From Ruegeria sp. THAF33 (lineage in GTDB: Bacteria > Pseudomonadota > Alphaproteobacteria > Rhodobacterales > Rhodobacteraceae), in assembly GCF_009363615.1 (NCBI RefSeq), contig NZ_CP045385.1, positions 744,001 to 808,000 of the forward strand: a DNA stretch of 64,000 nucleotides, given 5' to 3'. The notes beneath the pieces are model-generated. The model worked only from the letters and a program-made list of their open reading frames with translations. It did no database searches and had not been told where the DNA came from. This document shows, one piece after another, positions 51,650-63,243 of this stretch (positions are counted from its first letter, which is position 1; each line of letters begins with the position of its first letter). Both the position numbers and the translations under genes were made by a program.

Positions 51650-53164
51650 ATGACCTTTACCCCGCATGGCAAGCATCTGATCGCCGGCAACTGGCTTGCT
51701 GGTGACGATTTCTTTGCGTCACAACCCGCACATGGGCCATCGCATGGCTTTTCGAAAGGTCGCATTTCAGACGTCGACGCCGCTGCGCAGGCCGCGGAAG
51801 AGGCGTTTTGGAGTTATGGCTATTCCACTCGGGAAGAACGCGCCGCCTTTCTGAACGCCATTGCCGACGAGATCGAAGCGCGCGCCGATGCAATCACCGA
51901 GATCGGCACTCAGGAAACCGGCCTGCCCGAGGCTCGGCTGCAAGGTGAGCGGGGCCGCACGTCGGGGCAGCTGAGGCTGTTCGCAACGCATATCCTCAGC
52001 GGCGATTATCTGGACCGACGCCACGACAGCGCACTGCCGCACCGTACACCCCTGCCCCGGCCCGATCTGAAAATGATCCAGCGCCCGATCGGCCCGGTCG
52101 CGGTGTTCGGCGCATCAAATTTCCCGCTGGCATTTTCCACCGCCGGGGGGGACACCGCCGCCGCACTGGCTGCTGGCTGCCCGGTTGTCGTCAAAGGCCA
52201 CGGCGCCCATCCGGGCACCGGCGAGATCATCGCCGAAGCCATCCTTGCGGCCATCCGCCGTTGCAACATTCATCCCGGCGTTTTCAGTCTGATCCAAGAC
52301 GGCGGACCGGCTGTGGGTTCAGCCTTGGTGCAGCACCCTCTGATCAAGGCGGTCGGATTCACCGGATCGCTTGCGGGCGGTCGCGCCCTGTTCGACCTGT
52401 GCGCCGCGCGCCCCGAACCGATTCCGTTTTTTGGTGAGCTTGGATCGGTCAATCCCATGTTCATTTTGGATGCGGCACTGGCAAACCGGGGTGAAGATAT
52501 CGCCAAAGGCTGGGCCGGCTCGCTTACGATGGGCGCTGGTCAGTTCTGCACCAACCCGGGCGTCGTCGTGATGCCAGCAGGTGAAGCAACGGACCGTTTC
52601 GCCGAGATCGCGCAGGCCGCATTGACCGAAGTTCCGGCGCAGACCATGCTGACCGACGGCATCGCCAAAGCCTATCGCAACGGTCAGGCCCGTGTTGCTG
52701 AAACCGCTGGCGTTCACGAGGTTCTGGCTTCGACATGCGATCAGCGCAATGCGACCCCTTTCCTTTACCGAACAAGCGCCGCAACCTGGCTGGCCAACAC
52801 ATCCCTCGCGGAAGAGGTGTTCGGCCCACTGGGCATCATCGTGACCGCCGAGACACCCGACGAAATGCACGACGTCGCACGCGGATTGCACGGGCAGCTG
52901 ACCTGCACCCTGCATATGGACGAGGCCGACATGGGTATGGCGCGGTCCCTGCTGCCGATCCTTGAACGCAAAGCCGGGCGCGTGTTGGCCAATGGCTTCC
53001 CTACGGGGGTCGAGGTATGTGACAGCATGGTCCATGGCGGCCCCTACCCGGCTTCGACCAATTTCGGTGCCACATCCGTGGGCACATTGTCGATCCGACG
53101 TTTCTTGCGTCCTGTCTGCTATCAGAATCTACCGGATGCATTGCTGCCGGAACACTTCTTATAG
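51650..53164 (+). CDS. 2-oxoglutarate semialdehyde (2,5-dioxovalerate) dehydrogenase
   Basis: A 504-residue aldehyde dehydrogenase of the ketoglutarate semialdehyde type. C300 (MGAGQFCTNPG) is the nucleophile and E263 (FGELGSVNP) the base. Family marks include FGASNFPLAFSTAGGDTA and the end NFGATSVGTLSIRRFLRPVCYQNLP. It finishes the hydroxyproline route by making 2-oxoglutarate. An upstream extension would include the operator, and GAGG precedes this ATG. Confidence 0.93.
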   Translation: MTFTPHGKHLIAGNWLAGDDFFASQPAHGPSHGFSKGRISDVDAAAQAAEEAFWSYGYSTREERAAFLNAIADEIEARADAITEIGTQETGLPEARLQGERGRTSGQLRLFATHILSGDYLDRRHDSALPHRTPLPRPDLKMIQRPIGPVAVFGASNFPLAFSTAGGDTAAALAAGCPVVVKGHGAHPGTGEIIAEAILAAIRRCNIHPGVFSLIQDGGPAVGSALVQHPLIKAVGFTGSLAGGRALFDLCAARPEPIPFFGELGSVNPMFILDAALANRGEDIAKGWAGSLTMGAGQFCTNPGVVVMPAGEATDRFAEIAQAALTEVPAQTMLTDGIAKAYRNGQARVAETAGVHEVLASTCDQRNATPFLYRTSAATWLANTSLAEEVFGPLGIIVTAETPDEMHDVARGLHGQLTCTLHMDEADMGMARSLLPILERKAGRVLANGFPTGVEVCDSMVHGGPYPASTNFGATSVGTLSIRRFLRPVCYQNLPDALLPEHFL

Positions 53165-53494
53165 GGAAATCAGTCGACACCCGCCGATACCCTGAAAGCA
53201 CGACGCGCAGCAGGGTGTCGGCGGTTGCAACTGCGCAGTGTCAGGGGCATGAGGCACACGCCCCTGGATTCAATTGCACAGTTTCATTTGGGTAACAGTG
53301 CTTTTGTTCATTCGGTTCAGGGCAACAATCCCGGCCCGATCCGTTGGCACTTTGGTGAACTACCTGTATGAAATGACCCGTGTTGCCCAGTAGCAAAACC
53401 AATTCGCCACGACCCATGAGATGATCGCCCCATTCGAGATCAATTTCCTCGCTGCATGCACCTCTCTTTTCATATCTCAAGAAAGGTAAACCTG
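53165..53494. other. Intergenic stretch with one hairpin
   Basis: CGACACCC at 53175-53182 can pair with GGGTGTCG at 53213-53220, a possible transcription end for the preceding gene though without a T-tract. Otherwise I see no gene in this 330-base stretch before the ligase. Confidence 0.35.
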
Positions 53495-55009
53495 ATGGCT
53501 AACCCTCTGTATGACGGCCTGTTCGGCATCCACGCCGGCAAAGGCACACCTTTTTTGCAGCTGCTGGACGGGACAACGATCTCTCACCAGGATTTCCTCG
53601 GCAAAGCGGCGCAGATTGCGCATGTGGCCAGGCATCTGGGCCTGAACCCCGGTGACCGCGTTGCGGCGCAGGTTGAAAAAAACCCCGAGGCGCTGGCGCT
53701 TTATGCTGCCTGCGCCCAGGCCGGTCTGGTGTTCCTGCCGCTGAATACCGCCTACACGGTCGATGAATTGACCTATTTCATCGAAAACAGCGGGGCCTCG
53801 CTGATTATCTGCGACACCGAAAGAGAAGGAAAACTCACCCCTGTCGGCGCGCAGCTGGGCGCCCGGGTAGAGACGCTGAACGCGGATGGCACCGGGTCTC
53901 TGACAGATTTGGCCGCGACCATGCCGACACGTTTCGAAACCGTCGCCCGCGATGGCGAGGATCTGGCAGCATTCCTTTACACGTCGGGAACCACAGGCCG
54001 GTCCAAGGGCGCCATGCTGACCCAGAACAATCTGCTGTCGAACGCACGGACACTGGTCAAGGAATGGCGCTTCACCTCGCAGGATGTGCTGCTGCATGCC
54101 CTGCCGATCTTTCACACGCACGGGCTGTTCGTCGCGACCAATATCATGCTGGCCGCAGGTGGATGCATGATCTGGCTGCCCAAATTCGATCTGGACCAGA
54201 TCATCGACAAATTGCCCTGTGCCACGTCGATGATGGGCGTCCCAACCTTCTATACGCGCCTGTTGGACGACCCGCGATTTACCAGGGAACTGGCCACCCA
54301 TATGCGCCTGTTCGTTTCCGGATCGGCACCACTGCGGGCGGAAACCCATGTGCAGTTCGAAGAACGAACGGGTCATCGCATCCTTGAACGCTATGGCATG
54401 ACTGAAACCAACATGAACACGTCAAACCCATATGACGGCGAGCGGCGCGCCGGAACGGTCGGGCACCCACTGCCCGGGGTCGAACTGAAGATCTGTGATT
54501 CAGACGGCAATACCCTGCCTGCGGGCGAGATCGGCATAATTGAAGTGCGCGGGCCCAACGTCTTCAAAGGGTATTGGCAGATGCCTGAAAAAACCGCTGC
54601 CGAACTGCGCGACAACGGCTTTTTTATCACCGGTGATCTGGGCCGCATCGACGAGGATGGGTACGTCCATATCGTTGGTCGCAACAAGGATCTGATCATT
54701 TCGGGCGGCTACAACATCTACCCAAAAGAGATCGAGATGGTTCTCGATGATCAACCCGGTGTTCTGGAAAGCGCCGTGATCGGCGTGCCACATCCCGATT
54801 TCGGTGAAACGGTTGTTGGTGTCATCGTGGCAGAGCCCGGCCAGACCCCTGATCCGGTGGCGATAACGGGCGCGGTCCGCGAAGGTCTGGCCCGGTTCAA
54901 GCATCCGCGCAAGCTTATCGTTCTGGATGAACTGCCCCGCAACACGATGGGTAAGGTTCAAAAGAACATTCTGCGTGAGCGATACAAAGATCTCTTCATG
55001 ACCGTGTGA
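53495..55009 (+). CDS. matB: Malonyl-CoA synthetase (malonate-CoA ligase)
   Basis: A 504-residue adenylate-forming ligase. The P-loop is YTSGTTGRSKGAML, followed by YGMTETNMNTSNPYDGERRAGTVG, which is characteristic of MatB, and GRNKDLIISGGYNIYPKEIE with the hinge. It makes malonyl-CoA from malonate, ATP and CoA. The usual partners, malonyl-CoA decarboxylase and a malonate carrier, are not adjacent. An in-frame upstream ATG exists; AAAGG before the chosen one and the standard MANPLYDGLF start decide. Confidence 0.9.
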   Translation: MANPLYDGLFGIHAGKGTPFLQLLDGTTISHQDFLGKAAQIAHVARHLGLNPGDRVAAQVEKNPEALALYAACAQAGLVFLPLNTAYTVDELTYFIENSGASLIICDTEREGKLTPVGAQLGARVETLNADGTGSLTDLAATMPTRFETVARDGEDLAAFLYTSGTTGRSKGAMLTQNNLLSNARTLVKEWRFTSQDVLLHALPIFHTHGLFVATNIMLAAGGCMIWLPKFDLDQIIDKLPCATSMMGVPTFYTRLLDDPRFTRELATHMRLFVSGSAPLRAETHVQFEERTGHRILERYGMTETNMNTSNPYDGERRAGTVGHPLPGVELKICDSDGNTLPAGEIGIIEVRGPNVFKGYWQMPEKTAAELRDNGFFITGDLGRIDEDGYVHIVGRNKDLIISGGYNIYPKEIEMVLDDQPGVLESAVIGVPHPDFGETVVGVIVAEPGQTPDPVAITGAVREGLARFKHPRKLIVLDELPRNTMGKVQKNILRERYKDLFMTV

Positions 55010-55056
55010 GCGAGTCTCGGCAAAGCGGGGATCAGCGGATGCACCCCCTGAAAAGA

Positions 55057-55086
55057 AAATCAGGCGAGGGTGTCCCCGCCTGATTT
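55057..55086. terminator. Bidirectional terminator between matB and katG
   Basis: A 10-base perfect stem AAATCAGGCG/CGCCTGATTT with a G/C-rich inner loop. On the minus strand it is followed by TTCTTTT, and on the plus strand by GTTA. It sits between the ends of two convergent genes. Confidence 0.8.
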
Positions 55087-55096
55087 GTTACATGAT

Positions 55097-57295
<2,199 letters not shown>

Positions 57296-57337
57296 TTACC
57301 TAGGGGTTCAGATATCTTGACTCGTACCCCACGGCTT

Positions 57338-57366
57338 CGATAATTGGAAATTTGTAATTACTATCG
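57338..57366. promoter_or_regulatory. Candidate OxyR site between katG and oxyR
   Basis: The stretch starts CGATAATT and ends TATCG, with AT-rich spacing (inverted arms CGATA/TATCG). This is compatible with the loose ATAG-N7-CTAT repeats bound by OxyR, but the match is not strict. It ends 18 bases before the oxyR start. Confidence 0.4.
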
Positions 57367-57384
57367 TTGTGATTAATTTTTCAT

Positions 57385-58317
57385 ATGAAGGCACTCACCC
57401 TCAAACATCTGCGCTATTTCGAGGCGCTCGCCACGCACGGCCACTTTGGCAAGGCTGCCGCGGCCAGTGCGATTTCGCAGCCCGCGCTTTCCATACAAAT
57501 CAAAGAGCTGGAGGCAATCATGGGGGGGCCGCTGGTCGAACGCGCGGCCCGGCAAACCCGCCTGACAGCACTTGGCGAAGACGTGCTGAAACATGGCCGC
57601 GAAATCCTGACCCGGGTCGAGGATCTGGGGAAATTGGTGCAATCTCCCTCGGGCCCCCTGTCCGGCCGCATCAGAATCGGGGTCATTCCCACGGTCGCGC
57701 CCTATCTGCTGCCCTCGATCATCAAAGCTCTGTCGCAGCGTTTCCCACAACTGACCATCGAGCCCAAGGAAACGATTACCAAGACGTTGATCGGTGAAAT
57801 ACTGGATTCGAAACTGGATTTCGGTGTCGTTGCCCTGCCCGTCTCGGAACCCAACCTCCGAGAGTTCTCGCTGTTCAACGAAGATTTTCTGCTGGTTCGC
57901 CCGGCGCAGGATGCCAACCTGCCGATGCCAAGTTCCTCGCAGCTCAGAACCATGCGCCTGCTGTTGCTGGAAGAGGGGCATTGCTTCAGGGATCAGGCCC
58001 TGTCCTTCTGTTCAATCCGCAACATCGAACCGCAGCACATCATGGAGGGCAGTTCGCTTTCCACACTGGTTCAGATGGTGGGCGCCGGCATCGGTGTGAC
58101 CCTGATACCGGAAATGGCGGTCGGGCTGGAAACCCGATCCGCGGATGTGTCCATTGCCCGGTTTCAGGACACGCCGCCGACACGGACGATTGGTCTGATC
58201 TGGCGAAAGACCAACCCGCTCAGCGAAAACCTGTTGAAGATCGGCGCGATCATCCGCAAAACAGCCGAAGAAAACACGTGGGGCGTGAAACCGCCACAGC
58301 CCGCGACAACAGGCTGA
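57385..58317 (+). CDS. oxyR: Hydrogen-peroxide-sensing LysR-type regulator OxyR
   Basis: A 310-residue LysR protein with the N-terminal helix-turn-helix (residues 1-60). C200 and C209 in EEGHCFRDQALSFC match the redox pair C199/C208 of E. coli OxyR in spacing and surroundings, so it is a true OxyR. It should activate katG when peroxide forms the disulfide. Confidence 0.95.
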   Translation: MKALTLKHLRYFEALATHGHFGKAAAASAISQPALSIQIKELEAIMGGPLVERAARQTRLTALGEDVLKHGREILTRVEDLGKLVQSPSGPLSGRIRIGVIPTVAPYLLPSIIKALSQRFPQLTIEPKETITKTLIGEILDSKLDFGVVALPVSEPNLREFSLFNEDFLLVRPAQDANLPMPSSSQLRTMRLLLLEEGHCFRDQALSFCSIRNIEPQHIMEGSSLSTLVQMVGAGIGVTLIPEMAVGLETRSADVSIARFQDTPPTRTIGLIWRKTNPLSENLLKIGAIIRKTAEENTWGVKPPQPATTG

Positions 58318-58368
58318 CCCGCCCGAAACGATGTTCCTCGGCACGGGGGCCAGACCCGGTGCAACCCG

Positions 58369-58950
58369 TCAGTCGTCACCGGTGTAATAGCCGATCACAT
58401 CATTCTCGGTCGTTGCACCCAACCCGTTCAGCAACCGGTTTGAATAGTTGAAATAGGCGCAGACCTGATTGACCTCCAGGATCTCGCCATCCTCACAGCC
58501 AGCAATCTTGAGCGCTTCGAAGTCGGACTTGACCATTTTGCCAACATCCGTCGTCAGCTTGGCGGCATAGCGCAGCAGCGCCAGTTCCTTGCCCTCGAAT
58601 TCATCCTCGGGCCGATGCGCCTTGAGCGCGACGAAAATCCGGTCGCTGCGCGGCTGATCCTTCAGCAGGTTGCGCACGTTCATGAAGTGATGGGTCAGTG
58701 AATAGGTGCAATCGTTCAGGATCGAAGTATAGCTGGCGACAACTTCGAGGAACCAGAATGGCAACTGGTTGTCATCGGAATGCAGGACCGAACGGTACAG
58801 CGTCACATGCCCGTTCATCGTTTCGGGCCGCAATGAATGCACACGCATGACCGTGTCCACGGTGCCATGAGGGGTGCGGGCCTTGTCCAGCAGCTCTTTC
58901 AGGCGGCCCTCGGCCTTGTCGTCCGAGACCATCTCGATCCAAGCGCTCAT
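58369..58950 (-). CDS. Carboxymuconolactone decarboxylase/AhpD-fold protein (peroxidase-related), CxxS variant
   Basis: A 193-residue protein. The AhpD-like core is EVVASYTSILNDCTYSLTHH, where the usual CxxC reads C-T-Y-S and the following His is kept. The lost second Cys argues against a classical disulfide peroxidase. ACAGGAGAC precedes the chosen ATG; an upstream in-frame start was rejected. It is divergent from the M29/NicX-like gene and probably belongs to the same catabolic cluster. Function unknown. Confidence 0.72.
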   Translation of the reverse strand: MSAWIEMVSDDKAEGRLKELLDKARTPHGTVDTVMRVHSLRPETMNGHVTLYRSVLHSDDNQLPFWFLEVVASYTSILNDCTYSLTHHFMNVRNLLKDQPRSDRIFVALKAHRPEDEFEGKELALLRYAAKLTTDVGKMVKSDFEALKIAGCEDGEILEVNQVCAYFNYSNRLLNGLGATTENDVIGYYTGDD

Positions 58951-59104
58951 TGCTGTGTCTCCTGTCTTGTTCGGGCTCAGCTTATGGACAAAGCCCACAG
59001 GCATGTCAGTTAATTTTTTTCTTAAGGTGAAATTTTTTCTGGATCACGGAAACGTGAAAGATGTAAAATACCAGCGCGGGGGATTTTGTTGAGGATCAAC
59101 GCGA

Positions 59105-60208
59105 ATGCACAGTCCAGAGCTTATGGCGGGTGCCGAAAACCTGTTGTTCAGATGCGGCGGCCTGACGGCGGGCGACCAGTTGCTTGTGGTCTGCGAAGAT
59201 GCGGCTAACGGGTATTATGATGCCGAGATCACCGAGGCTATCGTAGACTGCGCACGACAGAATCGGATCAAGACCGCAGTTCGAACCCTCGCATTCGATC
59301 CCATGGGTTCATCGCTGCCAGCGGATCTGAAAACGGCGATGGAAGCGGCGGATCGCACCTTGTTTCTGTCCCGCACCGGCGATCAGATTCGTTTCGACGC
59401 GGGAATGAGGGACGTTCGGCCCATCATGTCATATGCGCTGGACACCGGAATGCTGGCCTCGGGTTTCGGGCGCGCCAACTACACCGGGTTCGTTGAACTG
59501 AAAAACGCGGTCAACCGGCTGCTGGCCAGTGCCGGGCACATCCACGTAACCTGCCCACTGGGCACCGACTTCGCGGGCCCCGGCGCCGCCTTCCCCCCAG
59601 CAGGTGCCGCGGATGTCAGCGTGGCGCGTTTTCCGATGTCGGTCTTTGCCCCGGTTCCCGCGCAGGGGTTTTCCGGAGTACTGGTTCAGGACGGGTTTCT
59701 GGTCGGCACCGGTTCGAAATTCTACGAACCATACGGCTGTGACCTGCGCGAACCGCTGACCATACGGTTCGAAAACAACCGCCTGACCGGCTTTGACGGC
59801 CATTCCATGGATGTGCATTGCGCGCAGATGCATTACGAAAAAGTCGGAAAGATGTTCGACCTTGATCCCCTGACCATGCATTCCTGGCACGCAGGCATCC
59901 ACCCGGGCTGCGCCTACACGACCCCGGCGCGAAGCAATTTTGAACGTTGGAGCGGGTCGGCCTTTGGCAATCCACGCCTGCTGCACTTTCACACATGTGG
60001 GCATTATGCGCCGGGTGAGATTTCGCTGAACGTGCTGGACCCGACGATCCGCGTGGATGGTGTTTCGATCTGGGATGCCGGTGTTCTCCGGGCCGATCTG
60101 TTGCCCGGTGGGGCTGAAATTCTCGACCGGTATCCCTGCATCAAAGCGGTTTTCGACGCCCCGGCCCGACACGTGGGCCAGGGCGCGAACGGGCGCTTGT
60201 CGGCCTGA
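59105..60208 (+). CDS. M29 aminopeptidase / 2,5-dihydroxypyridine dioxygenase (NicX)-like protein
   Basis: A 367-residue protein I recognise only by overall resemblance to the M29/NicX fold. There is an N-terminal alpha/beta region, then GHIHVTCPLGTDF (compare NicX LHVRSKAGSDF), and a His-rich C-terminal half with MHSWHAGIHPG (258-268) and LLHFHTCGHYAPG (292-304). These His could bind a metal, though the NicX HxD ligand pair is not clearly kept. It converges on the Rieske oxygenase gene, ending 3 bases from it. Ring-opening oxygenase or peptidase-like hydrolase are both possible. Confidence 0.55.
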   Translation: MHSPELMAGAENLLFRCGGLTAGDQLLVVCEDAANGYYDAEITEAIVDCARQNRIKTAVRTLAFDPMGSSLPADLKTAMEAADRTLFLSRTGDQIRFDAGMRDVRPIMSYALDTGMLASGFGRANYTGFVELKNAVNRLLASAGHIHVTCPLGTDFAGPGAAFPPAGAADVSVARFPMSVFAPVPAQGFSGVLVQDGFLVGTGSKFYEPYGCDLREPLTIRFENNRLTGFDGHSMDVHCAQMHYEKVGKMFDLDPLTMHSWHAGIHPGCAYTTPARSNFERWSGSAFGNPRLLHFHTCGHYAPGEISLNVLDPTIRVDGVSIWDAGVLRADLLPGGAEILDRYPCIKAVFDAPARHVGQGANGRLSA

Positions 60209-60211
60209 TGA

Positions 60212-61261
60212 TCAGCCGGCCTGCTGCGCGATCAGCTTTGCAACCCGTGCGCGGAACCGCATCGCGCCTGCGTCCAGCCCGAGGTTGATATAGCCGGTCT
60301 TGCGCCGCGCCATGCCGGTTTGAACGTGTTCCAGAACCTCTTTGTCCTCGTTGAAGGCCATGACCGCGCCTTCGAACATGCGCTGCGACATGGCTGTGTC
60401 ATCCGCGTGCATGTTGCGGTGCTGGAACCAGAAATACCGCGATGTTTCCGCATCGACCGGTGTGATGAAGTTGTACGAAATATTGACAAAGGCATTGGGC
60501 GACATCGGCCGATCCGCCCCGCCTTCTCCGGCCGGAGTGTAAATGGACATGTTGATCGCAGTGGACGGCAGACGGCATTCGTAATGCTGCTTGCGGTCGC
60601 AGCTTGGCCCAAACGGCAGTATCGGTGCATAGTAGGGCGGCGCGGGTTCATCCGCGATCCAGCGCGAAACAATGACGCCGGTTTCGGTTTCTTCAAGATC
60701 CAGCGGGCGGTTGTCGGTTCCCGCCCCGGCAAACGAGGTCAGATGCACCCAGGCCACATGGCTTGGATCCAGCAGGTTGTCGATAATGTAAAGGTAATGG
60801 CACGCCATCTCCATCGCCCCGGTCCGGGTCTTGCCCCAGGACGGGTTGTCGAAATTGGGGATGTCGATGATATCGTCTGTGCTGGCTTTGTCCGGGTCCC
60901 CCATCCACAGCCAAAGAAACCCCCAGCGGTCTTCGGCCGGGTATGCATGCACGGCGGCGCGGCGCGGAGGATTGTCCAGCTGTGTCGGGGCGCTGACACA
61001 TTCACCGCCGCAGCCGAATGTCAGACCGTGATAGCCGCAAACCACATGATCCCCTTCGATCGTGCCCCGAGACAGCGGCAGCTTTCTATGCGGGCAAGCA
61101 TCCTCCAACGCGATCGCTTTGCCCGCTGTGTCACGATAGATCACGATCTCATCGCCCAGCATTCGCACGGCGCTCAGGCTGCGGCCAAAATCCTCGGACC
61201 GTCCGGCGACGTACCAGCTGTTGCGAATAAACCCCTCTGCTCCGGCCAGATCAGGACGCAT
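60212..61261 (-). CDS. Rieske non-heme iron oxygenase, large subunit (VanA-like)
   Basis: A 349-residue oxygenase. The Rieske cluster ligands are C56, H58 (CPHRKLPLS) and C75, H78 (CGYHGLTF). The mononuclear iron site is in DNLLDPSHVAWVH (H168 and H173 plus an acid). It resembles vanillate O-demethylase and related oxygenases that demethylate or hydroxylate. It follows the CMD gene by 5 bases and needs a reductase encoded elsewhere. The substrate is unknown. Confidence 0.88.
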   Translation of the reverse strand: MRPDLAGAEGFIRNSWYVAGRSEDFGRSLSAVRMLGDEIVIYRDTAGKAIALEDACPHRKLPLSRGTIEGDHVVCGYHGLTFGCGGECVSAPTQLDNPPRRAAVHAYPAEDRWGFLWLWMGDPDKASTDDIIDIPNFDNPSWGKTRTGAMEMACHYLYIIDNLLDPSHVAWVHLTSFAGAGTDNRPLDLEETETGVIVSRWIADEPAPPYYAPILPFGPSCDRKQHYECRLPSTAINMSIYTPAGEGGADRPMSPNAFVNISYNFITPVDAETSRYFWFQHRNMHADDTAMSQRMFEGAVMAFNEDKEVLEHVQTGMARRKTGYINLGLDAGAMRFRARVAKLIAQQAG

Positions 61262-61266
61262 GTTTC

Positions 61267-61602
61267 TTACTCCGAAAACTCGTCAAAAGCCTTGAGCGCC
61301 TTGGCGCTGTAGGCATAGGACGGCCCGCCGCCCATATAGGTGGCCATGGCCAACGCCTCGCACATCTGAGCGCGGGTTGCGCCCAACCGAACCAGCGCAC
61401 GCACGTGGAATCCGATGCAACTGTCGCAGCGGGTCGCGATCGCAATGCCGAGCGCCATGAACTCTTTGGTTTTCTCGCTCAGCGCCCCGTCAGTCTTGGC
61501 CGCCTTGCCCATGATGCCAAAGCCGCGCACGGTTTCCGGCACTTCTTTCGAGAAGGTTCCGATATTGGCCTCGGTCTCGGCCATGAAGTCTTTCCAGTTC
61601 AT
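61267..61602 (-). CDS. Carboxymuconolactone decarboxylase family protein (AhpD-like, CxxC)
   Basis: A 111-residue CMD-domain protein with the redox motif RCDSCIGFHVRAL (CxxC plus His) and the preceding glutamate. Such proteins are peroxidase-like or accompany ring-cleavage pathways. It lies between the ABC permease and the Rieske oxygenase in one minus-strand operon, with tight spacing on both sides. Confidence 0.88.
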   Translation of the reverse strand: MNWKDFMAETEANIGTFSKEVPETVRGFGIMGKAAKTDGALSEKTKEFMALGIAIATRCDSCIGFHVRALVRLGATRAQMCEALAMATYMGGGPSYAYSAKALKAFDEFSE

Positions 61603-61613
61603 TTCTTTACTCC

Positions 61614-62372
61614 TTATCCGCGCTCGTCCGCGCCCATGCGACGCTCCAGCCAGCGCACCCCGGCCGAGATGATCAAAACCAGGATCAGGTATTCGAAAAT
61701 CAGCAGGGTATAGATTTCCAGCGGGCGGTATTCTGTCACCACCAGTTCATTCGCGCGGCGGGTCAGTTCCTGCATCCCGATGACGCTGGCAAAGGCGCTC
61801 ATCTTGACGATGTAGATGAACTGGTTTGCCAAAGGCGGCAGAATGCGCCGGATCGCCTGCGGCAGGATCACATAGCGCATGGTCTGCACATAGTTCAGCC
61901 CGATGGTCTGCGCTGCCTCGCGCTGACCACGCGCAATGGATTGAATGCCTGCGCGATAGATCTCGGCCGTAAAGGCGCTGTCTGAAATCGCCAACGTTAT
62001 GATCGCCCCCCAGAAGGGATCGATGGGGATGTTCAGACCCATCGACTGAAACACGATGGGCAAGCCGTAAAACACCCAGAACAGCATCGGCAACAGGGGT
62101 ATGGCGCGAATGAACTCCACGTAAACCCGGTTCACAAACCGCCAGCTACGTTTTTCGGACAATCCCGGCAGGGCGACCAGCAATCCGATGACGATCGACA
62201 GAACGGCGGCGATCAGGGAAATCTGGATCGTCGCGCCCATCCCCGAGATCAGGAATTTCACATTGGTCCAACCCGAGGCCGTCGTCGGATCGATAACGTA
62301 CCAGCCCCAGGTCTGCGACGACGAACAGCCTGCCAGAAGAAGCAGAGGCAATATGAGAAGAAGTTTTTTCAT
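61614..62372 (-). CDS. Amino acid-type ABC transporter permease with an N-terminal lipoprotein signal
   Basis: A 252-residue permease with the coupling loop AGIQSIARGQREAAQTIGLNY. Unusually, it begins MKKLLLILPLLLLAGCSSSQ, a complete lipobox (LAGC), before about 15 polar residues and the first permease helix. If processed, the permease would be lipid-anchored at its N-terminus. Only one permease gene is present, so it probably acts as a homodimer. It lies 9 bases after the ATPase gene. Confidence 0.88.
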   Translation of the reverse strand: MKKLLLILPLLLLAGCSSSQTWGWYVIDPTTASGWTNVKFLISGMGATIQISLIAAVLSIVIGLLVALPGLSEKRSWRFVNRVYVEFIRAIPLLPMLFWVFYGLPIVFQSMGLNIPIDPFWGAIITLAISDSAFTAEIYRAGIQSIARGQREAAQTIGLNYVQTMRYVILPQAIRRILPPLANQFIYIVKMSAFASVIGMQELTRRANELVVTEYRPLEIYTLLIFEYLILVLIISAGVRWLERRMGADERG

Positions 62373-62381
62373 CGGCCCCTC

Positions 62382-63122
62382 TCAGTGTTGCAGGATCTGG
62401 GACAGGAATTTGCGACACCGATCGGACTGAGGATTGGTGAAGAAATGTTCGGGGTTGCCTTCTTCGACGATTTCACCGGCATCCATGAAGATCATCTTGT
62501 CGGCCACCTTTCGGGCAAACCCCATCTCATGCGTGACAACCACCATGGTCATCCCCTCATTGGCCAACTCGACCATCACGTCCAACACTTCCGAAATCAT
62601 CTCGGGGTCCAGTGCCGAGGTCGGCTCGTCAAACAGCAGCACACGCGGCTCCATGCACAGCGACCGGGCGATGGCGACGCGTTGCTGCTGACCACCCGAC
62701 AACTGAATGGGCTTTTTGTCGGCCTGATCTGGAATGTGCACCCGGTCCAGATAGTGGCGCGCTTTTTCCTCTGCCTCTTTGCGGCCGAGACCCCGCGCCT
62801 TGATCGGGCCCAAAGTCAGGTTTTCCAATACGGTCAGATGCGGGAACAGGTTGAACTGCTGGAACACCATTCCAACCTCGGACCGGATCCTGGCCACGGA
62901 TTTCTCGTCATCCGTCAACTCGATCCCATCTACGCGGATGGTGCCTTTCTGATGTTTTTCCAACTGGTTGGTACATCGCACAACGGTGGATTTTCCTGAC
63001 CCGGAAGGCCCGCATATCACCACCTTTTCGCCGCTGTTGACCGTCAGATTGATGTCCTTGAGAACGTGAAACGTGTCGAACCACTTGTTCACGCCCACAA
63101 GTTCGATTGCGGCGTCTGGCAT
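62382..63122 (-). CDS. Amino acid-type ABC transporter ATP-binding protein
   Basis: A 246-residue ATPase of the GlnQ/HisP type. Walker A is GPSGSGKST, the signature [15 protein letters not shown] and Walker [13 protein letters not shown]. It is the first gene of the minus-strand operon (ATPase, permease, CMD, Rieske) and is divergent from the binding protein. A long in-frame extension upstream crosses the promoter region and was rejected. Confidence 0.9.
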   Translation of the reverse strand: MPDAAIELVGVNKWFDTFHVLKDINLTVNSGEKVVICGPSGSGKSTVVRCTNQLEKHQKGTIRVDGIELTDDEKSVARIRSEVGMVFQQFNLFPHLTVLENLTLGPIKARGLGRKEAEEKARHYLDRVHIPDQADKKPIQLSGGQQQRVAIARSLCMEPRVLLFDEPTSALDPEMISEVLDVMVELANEGMTMVVVTHEMGFARKVADKMIFMDAGEIVEEGNPEHFFTNPQSDRCRKFLSQILQH

Positions 63123-63243
63123 AAGATGAACTGCCCCTGTTTTAGTCCCAGTATAATATTTTCTTGAGGTTATCTTTCCCTTTGGGCTTAAATCAATGAA
63201 GAATACGGCCACAAGGTCGAAACGCCACCAACGGGAGAAACCG

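Noticed and set aside
53241..53480. 79-codon minus-strand frame before matB
   Set aside because: No recognisable domain or ribosome site; it runs across the matB leader region.
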